DNA of 9,099 nucleotides from Selenomonadaceae bacterium (GCA_017445435.1 JAFSUE010000311.1:1-9099); one strand, 5' to 3'. Numbered from the stretch's first letter, positions 1 to 5,915 are shown. Numbers and translations: made by a program. The notes: generated by a model from the sequence alone, not told the origin.

Positions 1-4
1 AATG

Positions 5-18
5 TAGAATTAAGAATT
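5..18. repeat. Two possible 7-bp units downstream of mlaF
   Basis: TAGAATT and AAGAATT are two 7-bp units differing at one base, just after the mlaF stop and next to the window edge. The array may continue to the left. Confidence 0.3.
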
Positions 19-20
19 TT

Positions 21-746
21 TTAATCTACTACGTGGAAAAATTCTTTGACGCGCGGGTCATCAATCTTTTTAAAGTTCTCCACCGTGTCAACCGCTATTA
101 AATCGCCATTATAAACCATTGCAATCCTATCCGCAATTTTACAGGCGCTAACCATATCGTGAGTAACAACAATGCTTGTAACGTTCAACGCCTTTTGCGT
201 CGAAATTATCAACTCATCAATCCTATTTGTAGTTATCGGGTCAAGCCCCGAGCTAGGTTCGTCGTAAAAAATAATCTCTGGACCAAAGGCGATAGCCCGT
301 GCAAGTGAAACGCGCTTTTTCATACCGCCGCTAAGTTCATTTGGCATACGATCTTCAACGCCTTCAAGTCCAACTTGCTTTAACTTTTCGCGTACAATCT
401 CACGAATTTTTTCCTTGTCTAAGTTTGTATGTTCGACAAGACCGAAGGCAACGTTATCGCCAACGGTCATTGAATCGAACAGCGCGGAATATTGAAAGAC
501 CATTCCCATTTTCAGACGAACGCGGGTAATTTCTTTTTCATCCATTTTAGAAATTTCGTCGTCACCAATCCAAATTTCGCCTTCGCTAGGTTTAATCAGC
601 CCTATCATAAGGCGCAGTAAAGTTGACTTGCCCGAGCCAGAGCCGCCGATAATTGCCAGCGTTTCGCCCGTACCAATTTCCAAATTTATATTTTTCAGCG
701 CCGCTTTAGCGCCAAAGTACTTGCTTACATTTTTTATCTTAATCAT
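21..746 (-). CDS. mlaF: ABC transporter ATP-binding protein, MlaF type
   Basis: This 241-residue protein is the cytoplasmic ATPase of an Mla/MCE-type lipid transporter, which moves phospholipid between inner and outer membranes. All ABC motifs are visible: Walker A GGSGSGKST (34-42), Q-loop Q85, signature LSGGMKKR (138-145), Walker B ending YDEPSSGLDP (161-170, catalytic E163) and switch H196. The signature LSGGM with a following basic pair and the FDSMTVGDNV stretch after the Q-loop are typical of MlaF rather than amino-acid importers. It follows its permease mlaE after a 97-bp gap filled with 7-bp repeats. The ATG at 746 opens a normal N-terminus (MIKIKNVSKYFG), but no Shine-Dalgarno sequence precedes it, only an A-rich run. 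MCE-domain and other Mla partners are not in the window and would be expected further left; that is inference. Confidence 0.9.
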   Translation of the reverse strand: MIKIKNVSKYFGAKAALKNINLEIGTGETLAIIGGSGSGKSTLLRLMIGLIKPSEGEIWIGDDEISKMDEKEITRVRLKMGMVFQYSALFDSMTVGDNVAFGLVEHTNLDKEKIREIVREKLKQVGLEGVEDRMPNELSGGMKKRVSLARAIAFGPEIIFYDEPSSGLDPITTNRIDELIISTQKALNVTSIVVTHDMVSACKIADRIAMVYNGDLIAVDTVENFKKIDDPRVKEFFHVVD

Positions 747-760
747 TTTTTTTATTAGTA

Positions 761-816
761 AGTAGTTAGTAGTCAGTAGTCAGTAGTCAGTAGTCAGTAG
801 TTAGTAGTTAGTAGTT
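761..816. repeat. Eight tandem 7-bp repeats AGTAGT(C/T)
   Basis: Exactly eight units in register fill most of the mlaE-mlaF gap. The last bases read T,C,C,C,C,T,T,T, and partial AGTA units flank the array (757-760 and 817-820). It is the longest and cleanest array in the window and shares its unit with the copy inside the DHFR domain. Confidence 0.95.
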
Positions 817-826
817 AGTAATTTTT

Positions 827-847
827 CCTACATCCTACTTCCTATCA
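827..847. repeat. Three 7-bp units CCTA(C/T)NN overlapping the mlaE stop
   Basis: CCTACAT, CCTACTT and CCTATCA are consecutive. The last contains the mlaE stop codon (845-847). The unit differs from the adjacent eight-copy array and is related to that at 1623-1650. Confidence 0.65.
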
Positions 848-1618
848 CCTGTAAATAACGAAAGTTAAAAGCGCGTTCAAAATAAATATTACGATGATTG
901 ACGAAACAACCGTTTTAGTCGTAGCTTTACCGACGCCCTCCGCGCCTTCAGGACAATTCAAGCCGTAGTAGCAACCTAAAACTGCTATGACGTTGCCGAA
1001 AAATGCCGCCTTAATCATTCCGCCAGTTAAATCGTACATCTTCGCGAAAGTTTTAATTGAGTTCATAAACATATATGAGCTAATGTCTGAATAGTAAACC
1101 GCAATTAACCAGCCGCCAAATACGCCGATTATATCGCCGTAAATAGTGAGCATTGGTACGACGAACATACAAGCTAACATTCGCGGAACAATTAAATAGT
1201 CAACTGGACTGACTGCCATAACTCTTAGCGCATCAATCTGTTCAGTAACTTTCATTGTACTAATTTCAGCCGTTATCGCCGCACCAACTCTACCCGCGCA
1301 GACTACACCAACTAGCACGGGTCCAAGTTCGCGTCCAATCGCTATTGCAATTACGCCGCCAACTGTTGATTGCGCACCGAAACGTATAAATTCATGCGCC
1401 GTTTGCAACGTGAAGACAACGCCCGTGAAAAGTAGCGTCAACGTCACGATTAACAGCGAATCTACGCCCAAGTGTGACATCTGCGCGATAATGTGTCCAA
1501 TGCGCGGTTTGTGTCGAAGTTGCTTGAACGTGTCGACGTACAATAAAACGATTGTACCGAATTCTTCAAGCCGTCTTATGACGAATCCGCCTACTGACTC
1601 TAAAAATTTTACAAACAA
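845..1618 (-). CDS. mlaE: ABC transporter permease, MlaE family
   Basis: This 257-residue inner-membrane permease partners MlaF. The family signature is clear: GRELGPVLVGVVCAGRVGAA at 95-114, followed by ITAEISTMKVTEQIDALRVM, the conserved cytoplasmic loop and following segment. A second conserved patch, EGAEGVGKATTKTVV, lies at 224-238. About five hydrophobic segments are seen (roughly 53-72, 87-110, 143-175, 200-220, 237-256), and the N-terminus is an amphipathic interfacial-type helix (LESVGGFVIRRLEEFG). Length matches the family. The start is TTG at 1618, chosen because GGGAG lies 7 nt upstream and the N-terminus aligns with the usual form. That ribosome site is part of a 7-bp repeat array filling the 32-bp gap to minE. 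Its stop codon also lies within a heptamer of the next array. Confidence 0.9.
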   Translation of the reverse strand: MFVKFLESVGGFVIRRLEEFGTIVLLYVDTFKQLRHKPRIGHIIAQMSHLGVDSLLIVTLTLLFTGVVFTLQTAHEFIRFGAQSTVGGVIAIAIGRELGPVLVGVVCAGRVGAAITAEISTMKVTEQIDALRVMAVSPVDYLIVPRMLACMFVVPMLTIYGDIIGVFGGWLIAVYYSDISSYMFMNSIKTFAKMYDLTGGMIKAAFFGNVIAVLGCYYGLNCPEGAEGVGKATTKTVVSSIIVIFILNALLTFVIYR

Positions 1619-1622
1619 AAAC

Positions 1623-1650
1623 TTACTCCCTACTTCCTACTCCCTACGCC
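1623..1650. repeat. Four 7-bp repeats filling the mlaE-minE gap
   Basis: TTACTCC, CTACTTC, CTACTCC and CTACGCC occupy nearly all of the 32-bp gap and end exactly where the minE stop codon begins (1651). On the minus strand they read as GGAGTAG-like units and provide the GGGAG before mlaE. Confidence 0.8.
1626..1630 (-). promoter_or_regulatory. mlaE ribosome binding site built from repeat units
   Basis: GGGAG lies 7 nt before the TTG start of mlaE and is part of the 7-bp array at 1623-1650. No other ribosome site is available for this start. Confidence 0.65.
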
Positions 1651-1917
1651 TTATTTTGCATGGCGCAGAGAATTGACAGGAATGTTAGCTACAAGCGCTA
1701 CAGAATTAGCGTCATTCTCAAGGGTAATTTCCATAGCGCTACGGTTTATGTCCATATACTTCGACAGCACCGTTATAATATCGCCTTTGAGCTGTTCCAT
1801 AGTTTCAGGAGAAACGCAGGCGCGGTCATGAATAAGGACAACTTGCAAACGCTCTTTAGCTATCTGCCCAGATTTTTTTTCAGATCTTCCGAAAATTTTC
1901 ATAAGTACGTCGAACAT
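1651..1917 (-). CDS. minE: Cell division topological specificity factor MinE
   Basis: This 88-residue protein stimulates the MinD ATPase and drives Min pole-to-pole dynamics, restricting division to mid-cell. Residues 1-12 (MFDVLMKIFGRS) form the amphipathic membrane-targeting segment. Residues 20-31 (AKERLQVVLIHDR) are the anti-MinCD helix/strand, the most conserved part of the family. The rest, with SPETMEQLKGDIITVLSKYM and VALVANIPV, is the dimerising topological-specificity domain. Length is typical. The ATG at 1917 has a strong AAGGGGG site overlapping the minD stop codon, 12 nt after minD ends, so the two are very likely translated from one message. The stop codon abuts a 7-bp repeat array directly. 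Confidence 0.96.
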   Translation of the reverse strand: MFDVLMKIFGRSEKKSGQIAKERLQVVLIHDRACVSPETMEQLKGDIITVLSKYMDINRSAMEITLENDANSVALVANIPVNSLRHAK

Positions 1918-1929
1918 AAGCGAGCCCCC

Positions 1930-2721
1930 TTAAATCATTCCAAACAGGCGCTTAAGTCTCGTAAAAAATCCGTCTTTAGGCGGTTTCAAAAAAGGAATAT
2001 TTTCGCCACACATTCTGCCGACGATATTTTTGTAAGCCTGCGCGGCATACGAATCCTTAAAAAGAATTACGGGCTCGCCACGATTCGTAGCCATAACAAC
2101 TGATTCGTCGTCAGGAACTTGTCCAATACAGTCAATGGACAAAATTTCGTTAATGTCAGCCATATCCAACATATCGCCTTTTTCAACCATCTGCGGACGA
2201 ATACGATTGACAATAAGCTTTACATTTTCTTTATCAGCGCGACCAAGTTCACCGATAATTTTATCTGCGTCACGAACGGCGGAAATTTCAGGCATAGTAA
2301 CCACAATCGCCCAATCGGCGGCGGCTATTGCCGTTTTAAATCCCTGCTCAATGCCCGCAGGACAATCAATTATAATAAAATCGAACTCTTTTTTCAACTC
2401 TTTGCAGAGATCGACAAGCTGTTCAGGATCGATAGCTGATTTATCTTTAACTTGCGACGTTGGCAACAAATAAAGATTGTCAAGCTTTTTGTGACGAACA
2501 AGCGCCTTTTTGTACGATACGCGCCCGCTTGTCACGTCGACTAAATCGTAGACAATTCTGTTTTCCAATCCAAGCAGCAAGTCAAGATTTCTCAAGCCAG
2601 TATCAGTATCAATCAAGACAACGCGATTTCCGCGCATTGCAAGACCCATTCCAATGTTAGCCGTCGTAGTAGTTTTGCCTACGCCACCTTTGCCGCTTGT
2701 TATAACAATAACTTCACTCAT
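1930..2721 (-). CDS. minD: Septum site-determining ATPase MinD
   Basis: This 263-residue ParA/MinD-family ATPase binds the membrane in its ATP form and recruits MinC to block FtsZ assembly away from mid-cell. The deviant Walker A motif GKGGVGKT is at 10-17, with signature lysine K11 and catalytic K16. Residues D38 and D40 follow in IDTDTGLRNLDLLLGLENR, a diagnostic MinD stretch. Walker B is FIIIDCPAG around 115-123. The last dozen residues (TRLKRLFGMI at the end) make the basic amphipathic membrane-targeting helix, so the protein is complete. The ATG at 2721 has a GGGGGA site 6 nt upstream. It follows minC across 80 bp that consists almost wholly of 7-bp units and holds an 11-bp inverted repeat. 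Confidence 0.97.
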   Translation of the reverse strand: MSEVIVITSGKGGVGKTTTTANIGMGLAMRGNRVVLIDTDTGLRNLDLLLGLENRIVYDLVDVTSGRVSYKKALVRHKKLDNLYLLPTSQVKDKSAIDPEQLVDLCKELKKEFDFIIIDCPAGIEQGFKTAIAAADWAIVVTMPEISAVRDADKIIGELGRADKENVKLIVNRIRPQMVEKGDMLDMADINEILSIDCIGQVPDDESVVMATNRGEPVILFKDSYAAQAYKNIVGRMCGENIPFLKPPKDGFFTRLKRLFGMI

Positions 2722-2732
2722 AAAAGTTCCCC

Positions 2733-2802
2733 CGTGTTAAGCTTCAGGTGTTAGCTTTTAGGTGTTAGGAAAATGCTAAAAGCTAATCCCTAAAAGCTAT
2801 TC
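2733..2802. repeat. Diverged 7-bp-period array between minD and minC
   Basis: Ten consecutive 7-mers can be read: CGTGTTA, AGCTTCA, GGTGTTA, GCTTTTA, GGTGTTA, GGAAAAT, GCTAAAA, GCTAATC, CCTAAAA, GCTATTC. Two unit types alternate, so AGGTGTTAG recurs at 14 bp (2746 and 2760). The array ends at the first base of the minC stop codon and contains the 11-bp inverted repeat. Confidence 0.6.
2751..2786. repeat. 11-bp inverted repeat between minC and minD
   Basis: TTAGCTTTTAG (2751-2761) and CTAAAAGCTAA (2776-2786) are perfect complements around a 14-nt loop. In minC-minD RNA this would fold as a hairpin upstream of the minD ribosome site. No U-run follows, so transcription termination is unlikely. 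It may affect mRNA processing or the relative level of MinD. Confidence 0.6.
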
Positions 2803-3458
2803 TACCGCATAATCGGTTCAAAAACAATGTAGCCATTCTTGATAGAGGCACGCTCCGCCATATTAACTTCTTTTGCATTGTCAGGGGAACGCGCGATAAT
2901 ATTTGCTATGCGAATCTGCATAGGCATTAACTTATCCGCTACAACAAACGCCGTTTCATCGCCATAAATTCCAGCGTGTACAATGCCGCGACACGTCCCG
3001 CGAATATCAACACTGCCGCCAGAAATTACCTGCGCACCTGGATTGACATTGCCGCAAATAAGTACTGATGATTCCGACCGAACTTCTTGCCCACCACGAA
3101 TAGTTTTGTTAATAACAAGCATCGGACTAGCTTTTCTTTCAACTTGTTGCGGCTGTTCAAACTTTGCGGGCTGTTCAACTTCGACGGGCTTTTCACGTAC
3201 TGGCGCGGAAAAATTTGGCTGTTTATAATCGTAGCTGAAAAGCATTCCGTGCCTATGAAACATTCTGCGTAACGTTTCGTTTTGTTCTTCGGTGAAGTAA
3301 CCCTTCGGCATAAAAACCGTCGTCCCGCGAATAAAAAAATTGCTACCCATTTCAAGTTTGTTCAAAATGTTTGCTTGAACGTCCTCAAAATTTGCACCTT
3401 TGGCGAAACTGAGCTGTAGCCCCGACTTCAGCCCGCGAATTTTTACAATGTCACTCAA
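2802..3458 (-). CDS. minC: Septum site-determining protein MinC
   Basis: This 218-residue FtsZ-assembly inhibitor acts with MinD. It has an N-terminal alpha/beta domain (about 1-82, VKIRGLKSGLQLSF start), a linker rich in Val, Glu, Gln and Pro (86-112), and the right-handed beta-helix C-terminal domain (about 115-215). The latter carries the typical IRGGQEVRSESSVLICG and SGGSVDIRGTCRGIVHAG pattern that binds MinD and mediates dimerisation. Length is normal. The start is TTG at 3458, supported by GGCGGTGAT five nucleotides upstream, close to the ideal ribosome-binding sequence, and by the N-terminus matching the family. It is the first gene of the minCDE-mlaEF run and has its own promoter about 50-75 bp upstream. 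Confidence 0.95.
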   Translation of the reverse strand: MSDIVKIRGLKSGLQLSFAKGANFEDVQANILNKLEMGSNFFIRGTTVFMPKGYFTEEQNETLRRMFHRHGMLFSYDYKQPNFSAPVREKPVEVEQPAKFEQPQQVERKASPMLVINKTIRGGQEVRSESSVLICGNVNPGAQVISGGSVDIRGTCRGIVHAGIYGDETAFVVADKLMPMQIRIANIIARSPDNAKEVNMAERASIKNGYIVFEPIMR

Positions 3459-3480
3459 GAAAAATCACCGCCTATAAAAA

Positions 3481-3518
3481 AATTTATGTATAAGTCCATA
3501 AAATATTATACATAAATT
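3481..3518. promoter_or_regulatory. 13-bp inverted repeat flanking the min start site
   Basis: AATTTATGTATAA (3481-3493) and TTATACATAAATT (3506-3518) are perfect complements with a 12-bp spacer. One arm covers five of the six -10 bases, the other lies at about +5 to +17, so the predicted transcription start falls in the spacer. The position and AT-only arms suit a repressor operator better than a terminator. Confidence 0.6.
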
Positions 3519-3532
3519 GCGGAGAATTTCCA
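3505..3532 (-). promoter_or_regulatory. Promoter of the minCDE-mlaEF operon
   Basis: On the minus strand a perfect TATAAT (3505-3510) is preceded, 16 bp away, by TGGAAA (3527-3532, 4 of 6 matches to the -35 consensus). The predicted transcription start is near 3498, with a leader of about 40 nt that includes the minC ribosome site GGCGGTGAT (3464-3472). Confidence 0.7.
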
Positions 3533-3535
3533 TAG

Positions 3536-3564
3536 TTTTTTACAGATTTTTTTCATATTTTTTT
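3536..3564 (-). promoter_or_regulatory. Phased A-tracts (UP-like element) upstream of min promoter
   Basis: Three A-runs on the minus strand of 6, 7 and 7 bases (3536-3541, 3547-3553, 3558-3564) have centres 11-11.5 bp apart, in phase with the helix. They begin just upstream of the -35, where UP elements contact the polymerase alpha subunit and intrinsic bends enhance promoters. Confidence 0.55.
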
Positions 3565-3592
3565 CGACAGGGGGAATTGCCAAAAAATTTTC

Positions 3593-4975
3593 CTACGAAG
3601 TTACAACGCGTTCGATAATTTGCGCGACGACGTAAAGCAACATTCCAACTGCCGCGCCGCAAACTGAACCGTTAATTCTAATCATTTGTAAATCGTCGGA
3701 GACTTTGCCTTCAACAAATTCCGTCAACTCATCATCGCTGAACTTGTCAAGGCGTTCACGAATCATCGCGGGAATTGCATCGTGATATTCTTCAAGCATC
3801 TGCGCGATAAAATTTTTAACTAGCTTGTCAAACTTATATTGCAGGACAGGACTTTCTATGAACTCATCAATTTTTTCATCAATCAGCTTGTCCAAAATCG
3901 GATACCAAATTTGCTCGTGACTTTCAATTTCAATGATTCTGCTGACGTTGGGATTGTTAGCGGCTTGACGGCTAATCTTTGCCAAAATGACGGGATCAGT
4001 TTCGCCGCGTACATTTACATCAAGCCAATCTTGAATGTACTGCGCGGTATCAACTTTTTCTTTTAAAAGCGCCCGCAGGTTAGCTTGAAATTTTTCATTA
4101 TCCATATCAGCGGCGGCGGCTTGTACAAATCGCGTGAAAGCGTCAATTAAGCTGTTCGCCATTTCAGCCGTTTCATTGTCGACCATACCTTTGACGTTCA
4201 AAACTTTCAGCGTGTCATTAATTTTCTTTTCAACGTTTTCATTGAGGATTGACAAAATTTTTTCGTCCGTCAAATTCATAGATGAAAGTACAAGCGCTCG
4301 CCCTGCTGAATCGCCTTCGTAAGCTTCGCGAAGGTCAACAATTTTTTTATAGATAGCGTCCTGCATATGGCGGGATTGCAAAATTTTTTTACCCGTCGAC
4401 AAAAGCGCCGTCAAAATCTTTCGGCTATGTTTATCGCGGGTGAGAATTTTAACGGCGGCATTAGCAATTTTATCTGCGTCAAGATTTTTAATTTCATCTT
4501 CAAGAATCGGCGTCACGGCGTTAGCAATGGAGCGGCTGTCGGTCTGCGCGAAAAGTTCATTTAAAATGTCGTAGGCTAAATCTTTTGCCTTATCGCGTCC
4601 ACGATATTTTTCAAAGTATTCAATTAGCATCTGCGCGGTATTTTCTTCGCGGATTGTGTCCATAATATTTTCTTTATTGAGGAGGTCACGGCTAACGAAG
4701 TCAATAATAGCGTCGGTGATTCGTCCACGATTGCGCTTTAAAATTTCCGTGCGGTAACCAATGCCTAACGGCTTGCGAAATAGCGCCGTCACTGCAAACC
4801 AGTCAGCAAGTCCGCCGATTGTCGCCGCAATAAAGCCGTGATTAAGTAGCCCTAAAAAAAATTGTCCTGTCGACGTAGTGACAAGATTTATTAACGGTGA
4901 AAGACTTGGCATCGTACCTGCCGCAAGTAAAGCGCTTGCCGCTAAAGTTGCCGTCGCCTTAGTTTTATTCTCCAT
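3593..4975 (-). CDS. DUF445 family membrane protein (YjiN-like)
   Basis: This 460-residue protein belongs to DUF445, a widespread family of unknown biochemical function. The N-terminus has a hydrophobic segment (about 7-20), then the family hallmark GGLADWFAVTALFRKPLG (54-71) after another hydrophobic stretch. A long charged helical middle follows, and a final hydrophobic helix (about 435-455, GAAVGMLLYVVAQII) ends the protein, suggesting both ends sit at the membrane. The ATG at 4975 is preferred: AAAGGG lies 6 nt upstream and MENKTK leads straight into the hydrophobic segment. In-frame starts further upstream (4990, 5050) would translate 7-bp repeat sequence and lack good sites. It overlaps the end of folK-DHFR by 11 bp, so translation is probably coupled. 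No terminator is obvious after it. Confidence 0.88.
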   Translation of the reverse strand: MENKTKATATLAASALLAAGTMPSLSPLINLVTTSTGQFFLGLLNHGFIAATIGGLADWFAVTALFRKPLGIGYRTEILKRNRGRITDAIIDFVSRDLLNKENIMDTIREENTAQMLIEYFEKYRGRDKAKDLAYDILNELFAQTDSRSIANAVTPILEDEIKNLDADKIANAAVKILTRDKHSRKILTALLSTGKKILQSRHMQDAIYKKIVDLREAYEGDSAGRALVLSSMNLTDEKILSILNENVEKKINDTLKVLNVKGMVDNETAEMANSLIDAFTRFVQAAAADMDNEKFQANLRALLKEKVDTAQYIQDWLDVNVRGETDPVILAKISRQAANNPNVSRIIEIESHEQIWYPILDKLIDEKIDEFIESPVLQYKFDKLVKNFIAQMLEEYHDAIPAMIRERLDKFSDDELTEFVEGKVSDDLQMIRINGSVCGAAVGMLLYVVAQIIERVVTS

Positions 4976-5915
4976 ATTTAACCCTTTCATACTTTCTAGC
5001 TTGTAGCTTGTAGGCTGTAGCTTGTAAGTTTTTATTTTCGGTACAAACAAATTCGCCGTCGAAGTTGGGAAATTTTACGTCAGAAATTTTTTCCGCGTCA
5101 ACGACCGTCAAAAAAATTTTCATCGCGTAGGGGAGCAGTTCACTAAAAATTTCAGCGCCGCCGATGACAAAGTTTAGTGAGTAGTCAGTAGTCAGTAGTG
5201 AGTAGTTAAAAAGTTCATTAACACTATGAACAATTTCTGCGCCGTCAATTTTATCGATACTGCGCGAAAAAATAATATTTCTGCGTGAATCAAGCGGCTT
5301 GCCATTGGGAAAAGTTTGCAAAGTTTTTCTGCCGTAAATTACGGTGTGATTCAGCGTCAACGCACGAAAATTTTTTAAGTCTTCACTGATTCTGAAAAGT
5401 AAATCGCCTTTGTAGCCAATGCCAAAATTTTTATCGACGCAAGCAATTAAAGCTAGATTAAAATCAATCGGACTGCCGAAAATTTTTTGTACTTTGTCGC
5501 CGCGCAGATTGAACTTTATCGGCGAAATTTCGGCAAGCGGTATCATTGCAAAATCCCGTTCGTATAAAAATTTATGCGGTACGATTAAACGTTCAGAATT
5601 TATTTTCAGCCCGTCAATTAGCAAGATGTCAATGTCGATTAGCCGCGCCGCCCAGTGTTCGTGACGTACCGTTTCAATTTCCGTTTCAATTTTTTGTAGC
5701 GCGTCTAAAAGTTCAAGCGGAGCAAGTGACGTTTGAATTTTGACTGCCGCGTTGATGAAGTCAGGCTGATTCGTGACGCCCCAAGCCGCCGTTTCATAAA
5801 ATGACGATACGCGCAGAAGTTTAACGTTTGAAAGATTTTTTATGCGTTCAATAGCAACGCGAAGATTTTTTACGCGGTCGCCCAAATTTGCGCCAAGTCC
5901 TAAATAAGCTATCAT
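4965..5915 (-). CDS. folK: Bifunctional HPPK (FolK)-dihydrofolate reductase fusion
   Basis: This 316-residue fusion has two folate enzymes. Residues 1-150 are HPPK, which pyrophosphorylates 6-hydroxymethyl-dihydropterin: LGLGANLGDR at 5-14, SSFYETAAWGVTNQPDF at 37-53, and the Mg-binding D94/D96 in ARLIDIDILL. Residues 151-316 are DHFR: LALIACVDKNFGIGY, catalytic acid D179 in SEDLKNF, the NADPH-binding GRKT (195-198) with later PLDSRRNIIFSR, FVIGGAEIF (249-257) and FLTVVDAE. The tryptophan of the usual LPW is F174 here. The start ATG overlaps the folB stop (ATGA), with no Shine-Dalgarno, so translation is coupled. Two 7-bp repeat arrays are translated in-frame: residues 237-246 just before the GGAEIF strand, and 298-307 near the C-terminus. 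The frame is unbroken. DHPS is not in the window. Confidence 0.9.
   Translation of the reverse strand: MIAYLGLGANLGDRVKNLRVAIERIKNLSNVKLLRVSSFYETAAWGVTNQPDFINAAVKIQTSLAPLELLDALQKIETEIETVRHEHWAARLIDIDILLIDGLKINSERLIVPHKFLYERDFAMIPLAEISPIKFNLRGDKVQKIFGSPIDFNLALIACVDKNFGIGYKGDLLFRISEDLKNFRALTLNHTVIYGRKTLQTFPNGKPLDSRRNIIFSRSIDKIDGAEIVHSVNELFNYSLLTTDYSLNFVIGGAEIFSELLPYAMKIFLTVVDAEKISDVKFPNFDGEFVCTENKNLQATAYKLQARKYERVKYGE
4982..4987 (-). promoter_or_regulatory. Ribosome binding site fixing the DUF445 start
   Basis: AAAGGG lies 6 nt before ATG 4975, inside the end of folK-DHFR, and supports this start over the upstream ATG at 4990. Confidence 0.6.
4997..5024. repeat. Four 7-bp repeats TAGCTTG in the 3' end of folK-DHFR
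   Basis: TAGCTTG, TAGCTTG, TAGGCTG and TAGCTTG are in perfect 7-bp register. They are translated in the folK-DHFR frame as part of LQATAYKLQARKYE (297-310). The minus-strand unit CAAGCTA contains no stop codon in any frame. Confidence 0.85.
5180..5207. repeat. Four in-frame 7-bp repeats AGTAGTN inside the DHFR domain
   Basis: AGTAGTC, AGTAGTC, AGTAGTG, AGTAGTT, with a partial unit AGTG before them (5176-5179). This is the same unit as the intergenic array at 761-816. It is translated as part of NYSLLTTDYSLN (residues 237-248), immediately before the FVIGGAEIF strand. Confidence 0.92.

Noticed and set aside
761..816. Tandem repeats as a possible CRISPR array
   Set aside because: Units are 7 bp and directly adjacent, with no unique spacers and no cas genes nearby.
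1660..2103. Plus-strand open frame of 147 codons
   Set aside because: It is the antisense shadow of minE and the end of minD, both clearly recognised.
2751..2786. Hairpin as an intrinsic terminator within the min operon
   Set aside because: No U-run follows on the minus strand, and it is placed between minC and minD, which are normally co-transcribed.
3481..3518. Inverted repeat as a terminator for the DUF445 gene
   Set aside because: The arms contain a single G or C each and overlap a perfect TATAAT; an operator-like role fits better.
4976..5050. Longer DUF445 start at 5050
   Set aside because: The extension is repeat sequence from the folK-DHFR gene, lacks a ribosome site, and the AAAGGG before 4975 explains the start.
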